A stretch of 64,000 nt of DNA from Dermatemys mawii (GCA_007922305.1 ML677334.1:19583234-19647233), one strand, 5' to 3'. Positions 1 to 13,059 are shown, counted from the stretch's first letter. Notes: generated from the sequence alone by a model not told the origin. Translations and numbers: made by a program.

Positions 1-760
1 TGAAATCCTGGAGAAAGAACTTCTATCCATCAAAACAACCTTCAAGGAATAGTATCATTACTATGAGGGAGACCAGCATCTAGTCTAGCTCTTTTTTTAC
101 CATAGATATTTATAGAGTACTTGTGTAAAACTAGAGCACTGAATCAGCAACAGCTTCAGTAGACCTTGTTCATTTCGCAGTTCAACTTCGTTATTTTTTA
201 CCATCCTGGAATTAGAAATGGCAAAGTCGATGCCTTAGTCCAGAAGACAGACTATTATACCAATCAAAAGGGTCTGAGCCAGTAATCATCTCATATAGTT
301 AAACCCCATAATTTCCTGAATGCTGCTCTCTTACAGAATTAATTTTTTTAAAATCCGTTCTGCTTCTGTTTCAGGAATACTTTCCAGTGAGTTAGCTGCA
401 AGAAACAAAGAGCCACATGACACACATGAGGGAATCACATTTGTGAAGGGCTGTATCTATGTTCTCTCTGGTCCCCCATGCACTATGCCATGATTTCCTG
501 CTAGTGGGATATCTGGGGTGTTTCAAAACCCAATGTTTGGCATCCCATTTCTTCTGGTGGCTCCAAATGTATTCTACAACACAGTTGCTTGTTGTGTTTT
601 GCAATGTCTGTGCTTGGGCCAAGACATCACATGGTACACCCTTCAGCCTCCTTCAGCCCCTGGAAATCCCACTTACGCCTTGAACAACTGTCACATTTGA
701 TTTTACTGTAGAACTGCCAGATTCCAATGGGTTTGCAATGATTCTCACAGTTTGTAAACC
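1..760. other. No recognised feature
   Basis: AT-rich DNA with many stops in all frames. The short open frames near 390-700 overlap on both strands and show no protein family that I know. It may contain the decayed 5' part of the gypsy element that becomes readable after about 780. Confidence 0.5.
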
Positions 761-779
761 ACTTTCTGAAAATGGCCCA

Positions 780-1748
780 TTTTATTCCCTGTGCCTACCT
801 ACCTACATCTGAAGAAGTACCCCAGTTATGGATAACACGTTATCCTTGTCCAGGGTCTCCCAAACCACATGATCTGTGATCATGGCCTGCAGTTCATCTT
901 CTGTTTCTGGCAGGCAGCACCTTGAATTCAGGGGGTCATTAAATACCTCTTCTCTGCATACCATTCTCAGACCAGTAGCCCCGTGGAGAGAGTAAACCAC
1001 ATCTTGGCTCAGTATCTATGCTGCCACACCAGCTACCATCAGGATGATTGGTCCTCATTATTACCCTTTGTGGAACTCGCATACTACAGTGTAGATCATG
1101 CTTCCACAAGTCAAAGCCCTTTCTATGCAAAATATAGTTCCACCCACAGTTCCACTCAGTGTTACCTGCAGCCTCTTCCCTCCAGCAGCATTGGATTGGG
1201 TTCAACAAATCCATCAGATTTGAGAGAGATGGAGGAACTACCTTGAAAAAAGCAAAACTGGATTATAAAAGGCATGCAGACCAGCATCATCAACCAGGTC
1301 CCCCTTGTTCAGTGGGTGATAAGGTGTACCTCTCAGCAGAACATCGTCATATAGATAGATCTTCCTGCTACCTGGATCACAGTTCCTGGGCCCCTATCGA
1401 ATCAGATGTCAGATCATCCCAGTCACATTTGAGCTCCACCTCACTCAATCCCTCCGGCTCCAGTCTGGGTTCCACATTTCCTTGCTAAAATCATACACAG
1501 AAAGCCCTTTCCTTTATCTGGATCAACTACCGCCTCTGCTCATGTATGTGCAAGGTCATGAGGAGTATGTTGTCCATGAGATACTAGATTCCAAGATTAA
1601 GTGGGGCAGATTCTGCTACCTAATCAACTGGGAAAGGTGTGACCAAGAGGTGCATATTTGGGAACTGTCAGAAAATGTTCACGCTTCTGATGTACACAAG
1701 GCATTCTGCAAAAAACACCCTCACAAACCAGGTCCAGCACTGCCCTGA
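780..1748 (+). mobile_element. Ty3/gypsy retrotransposon remnant: integrase core and chromodomain
   Basis: Decayed 3' end of the pol gene of a chromodomain-bearing Ty3/gypsy retrotransposon. Across shifting frames the text reads as an integrase catalytic core: an aspartate in a CDHGLQF-like context near 870-900, an AYHSQTSSPVERVNHI-like segment near 955-1000, then a DDWSSLLPFVELAY-like segment near 1040-1085. These match the usual SDRGPQF, AYHPQTDGQTERVN and WxxLLPFAEFAYN blocks of gypsy integrases. From about 1540 a chromodomain follows (EEYVVHEILDSKIKWGRFCY, then LINWE and a conserved Trp), ending at a stop at 1746-1748. Several frameshifts and stops break the frame and the usual 'TDGQ' is degraded, so it is not functional. 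The chromodomain would normally direct integration to methylated histones. Confidence 0.82.
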
Positions 1749-1839
1749 GACTACCCCGCAGGGAGAAGATGCTATCATGATGCCTCAGGATTGAGCCTGG
1801 GTCTTCAGCATTCTCAGTCAACAGTCACTTCCCAGCTCC

Positions 1840-2376
1840 CATCCAGTAGCTCACTATTAAACATATGAGTAGGAGAGACCATGAAACCTGAAAGTTGCAT
1901 CAGGGAAGGCTTCCCTGGGCCTGATTGGAGAAAACAGCATGATCTCTGATTGGTCAGAGATTCCTATTTAAAGCCAAAGAGAGGCACATGAACTTGTCCA
2001 CACAGGTGGGTTCTACCAGCTGCTACAATGGAGCCTTCCTTCTTGCTTGGATCCTTGTTCCTGCTTTCCTGATCTGTTCCTGGTTCCTGCATTGCTACTT
2101 TGTTCCTGATCCTTTCCCCAGGACTCCAGATCTGGCTTGGACCCTTTGTTTGACTCCAAACTCCGACTCCTTCTCTAACTAGTAGACCAGCCCCCTATAT
2201 CTTGTCCCTTCTATTTCAATGAATTGGCATTTTCCAGTGGAAAAATGTTATGTTGGTAAATTTTTGACCCGTTCAAGAAACAACCTTGTGTTACCCTGAT
2301 GTCATGTCATGTGATTGAAACAGGACATAAAGACCAGTCTCTTGCCATCACTCCTGTGTGTCATACCTTTATTACA
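1840..2376 (+). mobile_element. LTR-like block of a gypsy-type element (putative)
   Basis: This non-coding block lies between the chromodomain stop and a primer-binding-like sequence. It has CAAT-like and TATA-like sequences (TGATTGG near 1945 and TATTTAAAG near 1965) and a later stretch that runs into TTTATTACA just before 2377. The position after pol, the promoter-like elements and the PBS-like sequence right after it suggest an LTR or two fused LTR pieces. I could not define matching ends or target duplications, so the borders are approximate. Confidence 0.45.
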
Positions 2377-2740
2377 TGGTGTCAGAAGGAAATCAAATAT
2401 TAGCTAAAAATGCATCAACTGAAGCCCCCTGAATCCATCAGTCTGCAAGGGAACCTAGCAGAGAAGTGGATGAAATGGCTGCAGGGCTTCCAAAGTTTTC
2501 CAGATGCCATAATATTGAAGGGAAACCAGTAATATTGGAGGGAAACCAAAGGGAAATCTTCCATGCTGCTAACCTGCCAGGCCCAGAGGCACTGAATATC
2601 TCCAGACATTCCAGTGGGAGCATAAAGTAGACTGCAAGCTGTAAAGAACTTCCAAGAGTAATGATATTCATACGAGTGTTATTTAGAAAAGTCACATTTT
2701 CTTTATAAGAAAGGAGCAGCTTCATGAGACCATTGAACAT
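2377..2740 (+). mobile_element. PBS-like site and gag-like start of a gypsy-type element
   Basis: TGGTGTCAGAAGG at 2377-2389 resembles the primer-binding region found just after the 5' LTR of vertebrate gypsy elements. An ATG at 2410 then opens a frame that reads LKPPESISLQGNLAEKW, which resembles the start of gag in non-chromodomain (Mag-like) vertebrate gypsy elements (recognised from memory). The frame decays after about 60 codons. The family similarity is inference. Confidence 0.5.
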
Positions 2741-3058
2741 TACGTTACACTGACTTCCATATTAATGCTAAATCATCTGTATTAAAGCTAATAATTAACA
2801 GACTAATCAGAAAAGAAATTAGGTGTTCTAGCTGATGATCAGGTCAAAGCAAGAGTATTGTGCGAAATGGACTTGACTTTGCAAAAGAAGTGGATTCTCG
2901 CAGGCTAGTGAAATGAAAATGAAAGATGTAACATTAGTTACAAGATCCATTTGATAGGGTAAAACCTTTAATTAGTCTGACTCCTCTCATGTGGCTGCTC
3001 CTTAGAAATAACAGCCAATCTCTTATTAACCCGTCATGCTCTTATACAAAGTCTGTTT

Positions 3059-3268
3059 CAGTGGCGCTCAAACTTTTGTACTGGTGACCCCTTTCACACA
3101 GCAAGCCTCTGAGTGCATCCCCCCCTTATAAATTAATTTTTTTTGATATATTTAACACCATTATAAATGCTGAAGGCAAAGCGGGGTTTGGGGTGGAGTC
3201 TGACAGCTCATGATCCCCCATGTAATAACTTCATGACCTACTGAGGAGTCCCAGTTTGAGAACCACTG
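3059..3268. mobile_element. Non-autonomous hAT-like element with 8-bp TSD
   Basis: A 210-bp element starts CAGTGGCGCTCAAACTTT and ends CAGTTTGAGAACCACTG, giving imperfect terminal inverted repeats of the hAT type. It is flanked by near-identical 8-bp duplications, GTCTGTTT (3051-3058) and GTCTATTT (3269-3276), with one mismatch. It has no coding capacity. Related elements in this window are at 53144-53421 and 57365-57593. Confidence 0.85.
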
Positions 3269-3699
3269 GTCTATTTCAGCATGATTGTTGCTAACACCAT
3301 TTTCCTGTTCCGCATCAGTGGGATACTTTTTAAACATATGCTAACAGAAATTGGGCCAAATACTGTCCTTACCCATGTCCCTGAACAAATCTGTAATCTC
3401 ACTGATTCAAGATTTAGAACCAAAATTAGTCTTGTTAAACCCATCAATATAGAAGAGCTAAATGGTGTTACAAAGTCCAGGCTCTCCCCCAAGTTTTACA
3501 CTAAAGCCTGGTTTCAAAACCTATTCACCTTGGAAATGTGTTTTGGTATATTGTCCACAGAGAAACAATTTTGGGAAGATTAGGCCAAATCTTAACACCA
3601 AAGTGAGTGATTTCCTGCATATTTGAAATGGAAAGTGTTGAAACTGAGGAGGATTAGGTCTTGTGGATACAAACACTGCTTGCCATTTATTTCAGTTAA

Positions 3700-5060
3700 T
3701 GTGAAAACCAGACATCTCTCCAAAAATGTCAAATACACTCAATAATGATGGAATCAATGGTGATGGATTCTTCAGTAGTACAGCAAAGTCATAAGCATAT
3801 AAACTGATTTTGTATTATTCCCTGATTATTGTCACATCCTCAGTGGTTGAGAGCTTGTGTATGTGCATTGCCAGTGATTCAAGAGACTGATTGAAAAAGA
3901 GGGGCAACAGGGGATACCCCTGTCATGTCTTCTTTCTAGTTGAAATGAATGAGAAAAAATATACATTCATTAATAGTGAAGCAAGTGGACCGTTATATGA
4001 TACATTGATCCAGTTCAGGAATATGGGTCCCAATCCACATTTCTTTTAGGATAGCCATCAGATAAGGTCATTCAGCGCTATCAAAGGTCTTCTCTGCATC
4101 TACCCATAAGGCAGTGGAGGGAATATCTGACTTCTGAGATTGCTGGATCAAGTGAGAGATTTTTCTTCTATTATCAGCAACCAACCCATCCTTTAATGAA
4201 ACCAAACTGATCTGTATGCATAATTGATAGGATGATGCTGTTCAGTTGTGTTGCTAATATTTTGCAATCATTTTGCAATCTGTGTTCAATAGAGATATGA
4301 GGCAGAAGTTGTCACAGTTGTGACCATCTTTGTTTTTCTTTAATATTAAAGTAATTAAAGCAGTTGTCATGTCATGAGACAATTCCTTTTTGGAATGTTT
4401 CAGTAAAGATCTTTAAAAGAATAGAAGATAACTCATTACAAATATTTTCTAGACATCTACTCGAAAGCTATCCATCCCAGATCCTTTTCTGCCATTCTTA
4501 TTTTTTATAATGGGCTCAGTGTCTTGTGTTGATAAATTGTTGATCACGAATAATACTTGTTCTGGAGTTAGGCTATTGAAAGTTAGGACTTCAATGAAAT
4601 TATTAAATTTGTTAGGGTCATATTGGTTGTCTGATTTATATAAAGCTGGATAGAATTGCTTAAATTGATTATATGTATCTGTTGGTTCAAGGATACCACT
4701 CCTATCTTCTTGTAAGAAATATGATTGCTGACTAATTCAATCTCAAGCATTCTGGTGAGTAGTTTACCTGCTTTATATCCCCCTTCATAATATCTTTGTT
4801 TGACCCTGCTGAAAGTAAATTAGATTTGGTTGGCTAAGCATTCAGTACATCTCTATTTGAAGCTGATTAGAGAATGTAAGAAGTTTTCATTATTTGGGTC
4901 AGTTTGTGTGTTCTCTCCAAATCATCTGTTTCCTTAGCCGTAGAGTTTAGTAACATGTCTCTTCTTTTGGGGGGCACACTTTATGTGTTCATCCCTTACA
5001 GTAGCTTTAAGAGCTTCCCAAAAGATGGTATATTTCTCATATGACGTTGGAGATGACTGA
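3700..5060 (-). mobile_element. L1-like LINE fragment, reverse transcriptase region, antisense
   Basis: The minus strand of this block carries decayed L1-type reverse transcriptase. Near 4075-4110 (complement) it reads VDAEKTFDS, matching the LDAEKAFD block of L1 RTs. Near 3900-3930 it reads RGYPLLPLFF, matching RQGCPLSPLLF. Near 3760-3810 it reads SLYAYDFAVLLKNP, matching the YADD catalytic block with the first Asp changed to Tyr. Stops and frame breaks show it is dead. It could belong to L1 or the related Tx1 clade; CR1 is less likely from these motifs. Confidence 0.75.
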
Positions 5061-6400
5061 ATCAACTGTGCAACAAAATTTTGCATCTTTTGGTAGCAGA
5101 GTGTTCAGCGAGCACCTATATATTAAAACAAATTTCCAGTGAAATACCCACACCCTTAAGAAAATATCTAATATTTGCATCTACACAGGGCATACTGCAG
5201 TGTATGAAGATTATTAAGCATCCAATTTTACTAATTCTCCTCTCATACCATTATGGGATAACCTGTTCCTCAGGCTCAAGGCCAACTCCATGCTTAAGAC
5301 AATTTGGATAGAAAAAAGGATTAACAAAATTTAAAGAGATAATACAAAATGATAGACTGGCCTCCTTCAATTACATGTGTAACGAAAACTAGCTACCACT
5401 ATCTCACGATTCCTCCTTGCAGTGACTACGCTCAAGGCTTTATGCCCGGATTGGGGACAGCTGGTCTGTGTCGACTCTCTCTCCTCTAGAATAACACATT
5501 AGGAAACAGGGAAACAAAAGTCACTATGCAGGAATTATTAATAGGGGCTTGATGCTTTGCAGGACCCTCTCAATCTCAATCTCAAAGCAAAATGGGAGAA
5601 AAGAACTTAGCCTTACTGTCACAACAGAAGCCTGGGATGGTATCTGGCTTCATGTGAAAGATGCTTCAAATTCTTTATCCTTGCAGTTCTTTCAGAAGAA
5701 GACATTAAACAGGTACTACTGGACTCCAGAGCATTTGTTTAAGGCTAGGTTGGCAACACATTGAATGCTGGGGAGGCAAACAGCTGCATGCCAACCTTTT
5801 CCACATCCTGACAAAATTCATATGTTCTAGAACACGACATTCAGTGCTGTCCCAAACCTGTAATGTCCCTGTTTTCGTTTCTCTAAACTTGTGTATTTTA
5901 GGGGTGCTGAAATTACTAGTTAACATTAAGAAATGGATTGCAATAACTATTCTAGTGGCCAAAAGAGAGATTTCTGAGAAAACGGAAATCTGCAATTCCT
6001 CTCTCATATGCAGATTGACTGACTGAGCTCTCTGCTACTGCATACTGGAAAAAATGACTCATAGAAACATGGAAAAAATAGGAGGATGTCTGGTTATGCA
6101 ATAAAACCTTTGCTATTTAGTATATGTTAGTCCCTGTTATTCATAAACTATGTGCTCACTTATTTATTTACTTAGTCACTTTACTAATTGATTCCTTGTA
6201 TTACCTTTACAGGTTCAGTTCCCCCCCAGATTTTGCAAATAATGACTGCTGAACTTTATTATTTATATGCATGAAGTTTTCAATTAAAAACCCTGTGTAG
6301 CAGAGATTAGAGCACGGGGCTGAACACATGACTTCTATAATCATTTTAGACATGGACACAAAATATTTTACAAACCTAATGACTGATTCTCCTCCTGCTT
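5060..6400. other. No recognised feature
   Basis: Anonymous AT-rich sequence. Short open frames near 5549-5764 and on the other strand at 5705-6007 show no domain. Part of the 5060-5400 stretch may extend the L1-like fragment, but I could not read a conserved block there. Confidence 0.4.
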
Positions 6401-6409
6401 ACACCAGTT

Positions 6410-7200
6410 TTGCACTCATGTAACTGCATTCATTGCAGATGGCTCTGTGAAAACAACTGCTCAATGTGCAGCAGCAGTTTAAAAAAGCTAACAATGTCAG
6501 GAACCATTAGAAAAGTGATAGAATATAAAACAGAAAATATCATAATGGCACTATATAAATCCATGATACACCCACCCCTTGAATACTGCATGCTGTTCTG
6601 GTCGCTCCATCTCAAAAAAGATATATTAGAATTGGAAAAGGCACAGGGAAGAGCAACAAGAATGATTAGATATATGGAACAGCCTCCATACAAAGAGAGA
6701 TTAAAAAGACAGACTGTTCAGCTTAGCAGAGACAGCTAAGGGGTGAGGATATGAGTTCTATAAAATCATGAATGGTGTGGAGAAAGTGAATGGGGAAGAG
6801 TTATTTACCCATTCACATAATATAAAGATTGGGGAGGGTCACCTGTTGAAATGTAATAGATAGCAGATTTAAAACAAACATAAGGGAGTACTTCTTTCCA
6901 CACCACACATTTAACCTGTGAAACTCATTGCCATGGGATACTGGGAAGGCCAAAAAAGAGAATCAGGCAGTAGTGTCAATAGGGCCTATCTCTCTGCTTC
7001 CTTTCCTCCCAAACAAGGACTTGTATCTGTGAACCCAAAGAGCTGCTACATTTTGTAAAGTGAAAAGACGTTATGAATCTTTCTCCAGAAGGGACTGTTA
7101 TGGTAATCTATTCTGACCTTCTTTATTACACAGGCTATAGAATTTCACCTAGTGATTCCTGCACCGGGTCCAACAACTTGTGGTCAAATTAGACCAAGTA
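6410..7200 (+). mobile_element. CR1 LINE 3' fragment
   Basis: Plus-strand remnant of the end of CR1 ORF2 and its 3' region. From about 6480 the frame reads as the C-terminal part of the ORF, with LYKSMIHPPLEYCMLFWSLH and LEKAQGRATRMI. This corresponds to the common CR1 text about 'RPHLEYCVQFWSPH' and 'LERVQRRATKMI'. The downstream part (6740-7000) follows the CR1 pattern with heavy decay. A related CR1-type tail piece is visible at about 7080-7200. Confidence 0.85.
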
Positions 7201-8860
7201 ATATTATTTTAGTTCTATAAATAGAAGAAGAGAGCAGATGGGGATAGGTCAGGGAAGGGAGAAGAGGGCCTCTGAGGTAAGAAGAGAGTCTGTTTCATAA
7301 CATGTTGCTCTTCTCATGTTTCCCAATTTCAAGAGTAGAGTCACTGGATACTCGGGCATCTAAAATTAGTCTTTCATTAACATCTATACAACAAACATTT
7401 AGAACAACTTTAAGTTTATTCTCTTTTGGATCCTAAAAAAAATTAATAATTAACACTGAGAAACATACGGAAATGCAAAGAATCTGGATCCTGCAGCGAT
7501 GTTAACCAGCCTACACTGCACATTCAGAGTCTCTCTTATTCCTGCTGTTTTTGAAATTGTAGCTTCATATGTTTGGGAGGGGGTTAGGTATATACTACAA
7601 AAGACACAGAATGTTCAGTGTTGTCAGATGTATGATGCTGCAGGAGCCTTCATCTTTTCTCTTTCTTGTCTTAACTGTGCAGATATACGGATAGATTGTG
7701 GCTAGCCTTGTGCTGACGCACAGGGAGGGAGCAGGTGCAAGAAACCTACATGGGCTAGTTGTCATCACAGTCTTTACACTTCCCAAGTCAGAGGATTGAT
7801 TGGTTCAGGTGCCAATAGCAGCACTAGTCCTCTTAGATGAGGCAAGGAGGAAAGGGGAGAGGAGAGGGTGAGGCCATGGCCCCACATCCCTTCTGACTGG
7901 CCACAGGAGAGTGTGGGGCAGACCTCAGGCACACAAACTGCCCCCTTTCCAAGGGTGTAGCAGGTGCCATTCTGCTCAAAGTCATGAGGCACTGCTGAAT
8001 GCGTTATGATAGAGGTATTAATGTATGCAACTGGATTCTCATCCAGTGTACATAAGAACATACTATTTTTTCCCTCAGTCTCCCCTCAGTGCACAAAATG
8101 GCTGATGAACGAGACAGAGACATGAAATTAATGAAGCTGTGGATTGTAGGACTCTTGTCTCCTCTGTTGCCGAAGCTGGCCGATGTGTAGTGCATGAGAT
8201 AGCGGCTTGCACGAACAGAAAGAATCGTCTTGTAATTAAGGAATTTAATTGGAAATTGGGAGAGAGATTTCTCCTCCTGCTCAGCCACAGGCTTCCTATA
8301 TGATGTTAGGGAAATCAGTTGGGCCACCGTGTCCAGAGGTGTCCACTAATGGTGTGTTCTTTATTTGCTGCATGTGTCTCAAGTTGGTCAGCCAGTTATT
8401 GAGACACCCAGACTTAGCGGACACCCTTGAAAATTTCAGCCTTAATCTCTGTGCCTCAATTCCCTACCAATAATAACACTTCCCTGCCTCACAAAGATAC
8501 TACAGTGCTGAATACAATACCTCCCATGGGAGTTAGGCCCATAGGCCCTTTAGGCATTTATCTGTATTTTAAGTGTCCAAATACCTTTACAAAGCTGGTC
8601 CTAAATGACATAGGAGCCTAGATCTCATTGGCTAGTCCCTTTTGAATATGGGGCTTAGACATTTAAATCACCTTTGAAAACTTTATCCTATATCATAATT
8701 CAGATGCACTAGAGAGCAGAATTAAGCAGAATTAAGCAACTTTAAATTGCGTTTTCCTGATTTGAATACTTTGCAAACTTTTCAAACTTTGCAAACTTAA
8801 CATTCTTTTAATGTAGATTTTTGGTATGGAATACAAAATACAGCACTTTTTTTCAAAGCA
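7200..8860. other. No gene recognised
   Basis: Non-coding sequence. The open frames here (for example 7774-8061 and 8004-8327 on the minus strand) are short, overlap each other and resemble no family. Confidence 0.4.
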
Positions 8861-9055
8861 TCTCAATCTGCTTTACAAAGATGGGCAAGCATTCTTACTC
8901 CCCACTTTTTTTACATAAATCAGGAAATGGAAGCACGGGCAGTTTAAGTAATTTGCCAAGGTCACACGTAGTCAGTGGTAAAGTTAGTATAACACCTGCA
9001 TCTCCTGAATGCCAGTGCCTGCTTTAACCACGAGACCACACTGGCTTCCTAATAG
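8860..9055 (-). repeat. MIR/CORE-SINE-like fragment
   Basis: The text runs through the diagnostic core of tRNA-derived SINEs: a stretch like 'aggaaatggaagcacgggcagtttaagtaatttgccaaggtcac', then 'agtcagtggtaaagtt', ending in a B-box-like 'aaccacgagaccacactggctt'. This is the complement-orientation layout of MIR-like elements (core, then tRNA head). It is diverged, with uncertain edges. Confidence 0.65.
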
Positions 9056-9059
9056 ACTT

Positions 9060-11440
9060 GGCCTATTTGCCAGAGCATATGGATTTGATTCTATATTATT
9101 ATATTGGATTAGATTATATTATATATTCATTTGGTCCTATTGTATGTGCCATTTTGAAATTCTGAAGAAGAATGATGATCTCTCATTATCTGAAAGAGAA
9201 AATGGAGAAGGCGCTTCCTTAGTTTCATGGGATTAATAACTGCTGGATATAGGCAGTAATATGGGACTAATAGGTAGTACTGTTTATAGGCAGTACCATG
9301 GGATGGATAGGCAGTGCTCCTATGTAGGCAGTAGCATATCTCTAAGAAGACAGTTCCTCTTATTAAAAATTTCCACGATTAAAAAAAAGGGGGTAGGAGA
9401 AAATATGCAGATTTCCTCAGTGCAGCATGAAGGAATAAGCAGACTGTTTTCCTTTTGTTTTGGATGAATTGGATTCATTTAGCTAGATGTACTTTTTGTT
9501 TGTTTGAGCCACAAATGCATCCAGACATATACTTCTATGAATTCTTTAAAAAGTAACTTCCAGCTGAGACAAGCTTTCGGTTTCAGCTTGGCCAAAGGAA
9601 GGACCCTTTTTGCTGCTGCGAAAGGCAGTGTAGGTTACATCTTGGTATATTTATGCACATCCTGTATAGCAATGTATCAGAGAAACAATACCTCTGTTCT
9701 TGGGACTGTAACGAAGCATTGTGGCCTTCAGGTCACTGGGCTCACAGTGTTCCCACATGCACCTCTGCCAGCAGCTGCCTCAGAGCACTATTAGGAAGTG
9801 GAATCACAACCCATTTTGCCCTTGACTGGGTGCTTACACTGCTGCTTCACTCCTAACTCAGTATCCCTTCAGTTTAGATAGTGTTCAGGTTCATTAGTCT
9901 GCCCAGTAAACAAACGCAAAATATAGGATACAATAAAGAAAATAAATAGTAAATAAAAATACAAATAATTGGAAATAAATACATGTATTTGAACATGACC
10001 AAAAGCTCTACTGAAGGAGGGAGTCCAAGGCCTGAATTACAAAATATAGCAGATATTATCTACTGCATGGCACAGCTGCATCTCTGCAAAAGGCTATTTC
10101 CTAATGCCAGTGAGTCTGCCAGTGAAGGGTTTCAGCATACCTCAAGGTAGGTCTATGGTGTCCCAGGTTTTTCTTCCATGTTAGCCAGGAGTCACTACTC
10201 ATACACTCCTGTTTCTTTTTATGTACATATGACCGTTGCCATAACTCAGTAAACTACCATGCAGTGACATCATTGTTCTTGAGTAAAAATACTACTATTA
10301 CTTATATAGTTAATTTCTTCCTGTTACGCTACTAACTTCATTAAGTTAAATTTCATCTATACTGTTGCCCTCTCATACAAGTTTATCTTAACCATGGGGA
10401 TTCTAGAGCATCTCAGTGAAATCATGGTAAGAATTTTTTTAACAGTGTATTTTTATCCAGGCTTTTTATCAGAGATGGTGGAGACTTTTTAGCTGAAACT
10501 TCAATCAGAGGCCGATAGCCAGTATGGGGACTTTCGGCCTGAACATTTAAAGTTCTGGTAAAGTTATAGGCGACTGAAAAGAGGTCACTATCTAAGATTT
10601 ATATAGTAAGTACAATTCATATTGGGCAGACTGGACACTGTTTTGCAGGCACAAAATTGAATCTGTGGGATTTTCTGACTGAAAAATCTTGCTGCTTTAC
10701 GGATCTGAACCAAGAAAATAGGTATTTTACTATTAATTAAAATAAGGTGAACAGAATGTAGACGGTTATATTTTTCTTTCCATGCCTGAAAAAAAATGCT
10801 GCCATCATAGTAAATAAGAGTTGAGTGCTCAGCACCAATGAAAATCAGATCATTTTTATTTAGGAGTCTAAATATGAATTTAATTGCCTAACTTAATGCG
10901 CCCATGTTTGAATGGCCTAAGATCTTTTAAAGGAAACAAATTGCCACTCTGAAACTTGATTTAGCTTGGTGGGAAATCAGGCTTATACTGTACTTTATCC
11001 TAGGATGTGAGGAACGGAGTACACTATTAGTTCCAAAGTACAAATTATTTAATGAGAATAATCATGATATAATTTGAGAATAACGAATGTGTGGCTATTT
11101 GGACACCAGCCTCTCCAAGAGTACTTGAAGCTGAAAGTAATGAAAGTTATTAGAAAGGTAGATTCCTTAAGATTTGCTATTGAGCCTTGCATTTCATGTG
11201 TAATTTAGCAATCTCAGTAATTTGAGCACTGAGCACCTGTTCCTCAAACTGGTTGTTATAAATAATTAGGCACGCATAATGGTTGTTAACAGGTGGGATT
11301 TTCAAAAACAACTTGTGCTCCTAAATCAGTTAGGCGCTTTTGAACATCTCACCAAATGTTTTTTGCTATAACTCTTTTAACTAACAACTGCCAATTTCTT
11401 CCCTGATTCCTCATTTCCTTGACATTTAGGCCCCCCAGAA
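9060..11440. other. No recognised feature (about 2.4 kb)
   Basis: AT-rich intergenic DNA. I see no gene, no clear transposon end and no tandem array. The short open frames at 9009-9856 are not supported by any domain. Confidence 0.4.
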
Positions 11441-11449
11441 TGAAACAGC

Positions 11450-12135
11450 AGGGGTGAGTCTACTAATTTACTAACTCAAAGGTGACCTAAGGAGTACTAG
11501 CCACCTTAAATTGCATGGAGTAGCAACAGAACATTTTCCTCTCTTATGGAAGCCTGAGGTGAATTTAAGTATTAGAGTAGGCCTGCAGAACTCGGAAAGG
11601 GGCGATGGCCATATTACTGCAAAAAACCCAGCTGCGGGCCGAAAAGCCCCGCCCTTGTCCCACCCCATCCACTCCCTCCCACTCCCACCCCCAAAATCCT
11701 AGCCCCCTGCTTCTTATCCCCTGACTTCCCCCCAGGACTCCATCCCTTATCTAAGCCTCCCTGCTCCTTGTCCCCTGACTGCCCCCTCCTGAAACCCCCA
11801 ACTCTAACTGTCCCCCTAGGACCCTACCCCCTACCTGTCCCCTGACTGCCCTGACCCTAATCCACCCCCCCACCCCCAGGCAGACCCCCAGAACTCCCGA
11901 CTTATCCAACCCCCCCCCTTCCAGAGACCCTTCACTGCTAACCACCTCCCAGGACCCCACCCCCTATCCAACTCCCCTGCTTCCTGTCCCCTGACTGCCC
12001 CGAAGCCTATCTACCTCCCCACCCCCTGACAGACCCCCGGACTCCCATGCCCATCCAACCTCATGGCGGCACCACTCCGGGGGAAGGGGGAGTGTGACGC
12101 AGCCCCCCCACCCTGAGTGCTGCCACGCTGCAGCA
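11450..12135. repeat. C-rich degenerate repeat block
   Basis: The plus strand from about 11630 to 12130 is strongly C-rich, with repeated units of the type 'cccctgactgccccc' and 'ccaggaccctaccccctacc'. It rises sharply out of AT-rich flanks. Similar composition recurs near 30380-30690. Open frames inside it come from low complexity, not coding. Confidence 0.6.
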
Positions 12136-12714
12136 TTACTCTGGGGGAGGAGGAAACATGTTTGGCTGCTGACATTGCTAATTTCCCAAGTGACTTTGAA
12201 GTGAGGTTCTTTGGTATAGATAACATTTGCAGTCTTGTGGCCTGCCATTTGGAGCTATTATTTAGTTGGACCAAGTAGTGGTTAAAGTAGATAAAAACAG
12301 GAGATGGAGGTTATGATGTGCTGAGATATTATTAAATAGCATCATCTTGTGTTGATGGGATGCACCATGCAAAAGATAATGGGGGACCAAAGGAGAAATT
12401 TATCTGAATGGAATTTCTGTCCCCAAACACAGCCCCATAGCCAGCCAAGTAAGAATACAGATGTGCCTCTGTTGTGCATAGAGTTGAAGAGGAGGGTTTC
12501 TGGTGAGCCCTTACCTCACTCTCATAAATACCATCATTTGGAATTGACCAGGACCAAGGGAACACAAGGAAATATTTGATGCAATTTCCTGCATTTGAGG
12601 ACATTTTTATATAGCTCACACCCCTCCTCCTTCTGCTGAATAAATCTATTCCTCCGGAGGCAAGTTCAGTTTTATTAACATAACAAATATAAATCAACCT
12701 AAAGCTTGACTCTC

Positions 12715-12852
12715 CCCAGACCTGAGGAAGAGCTCTGTGTGGCTTGAAAGCATGTCTTTCTCACTAACAGAAGTTGGTCCAATAAAAGATATTACCTCAC
12801 CTACTTTTCTGTCTAATATCCTGGGGCTGACATAGCTACCACTACATTGCAT
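12715..12852 (+). repeat. Retroposed repeat, same family as 34798-34996
   Basis: This block contains 'cctgaggaagagctctgtg', 'acagaagttggtccaataaa' and 'agatattacctcac', ending near 'actacattgcat'. The minus strand of 34798-34996 carries the same series of words and ends 'actacactgcat'. It is a family I associate with turtle and crocodilian genomes. No flanking duplication was found for this copy. Confidence 0.7.
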
Positions 12853-13059
12853 ATAAATATATGCCAAAGCCACCAAAATCAGCAGCCATCTCAATATAAA
12901 AGTATACCAGGCTACCTTGCTCCTGTCTCTAAAAATAATGGACCCCTTTTCATCCATCACCTATAGTCATGTTCTTTGACATCTGTATTAAATACAAATG
13001 TGCCATTTATTGCAGTACTTTGGCACTAGACTTTCTGCACAAAGAAGTGGTGAGTTATG

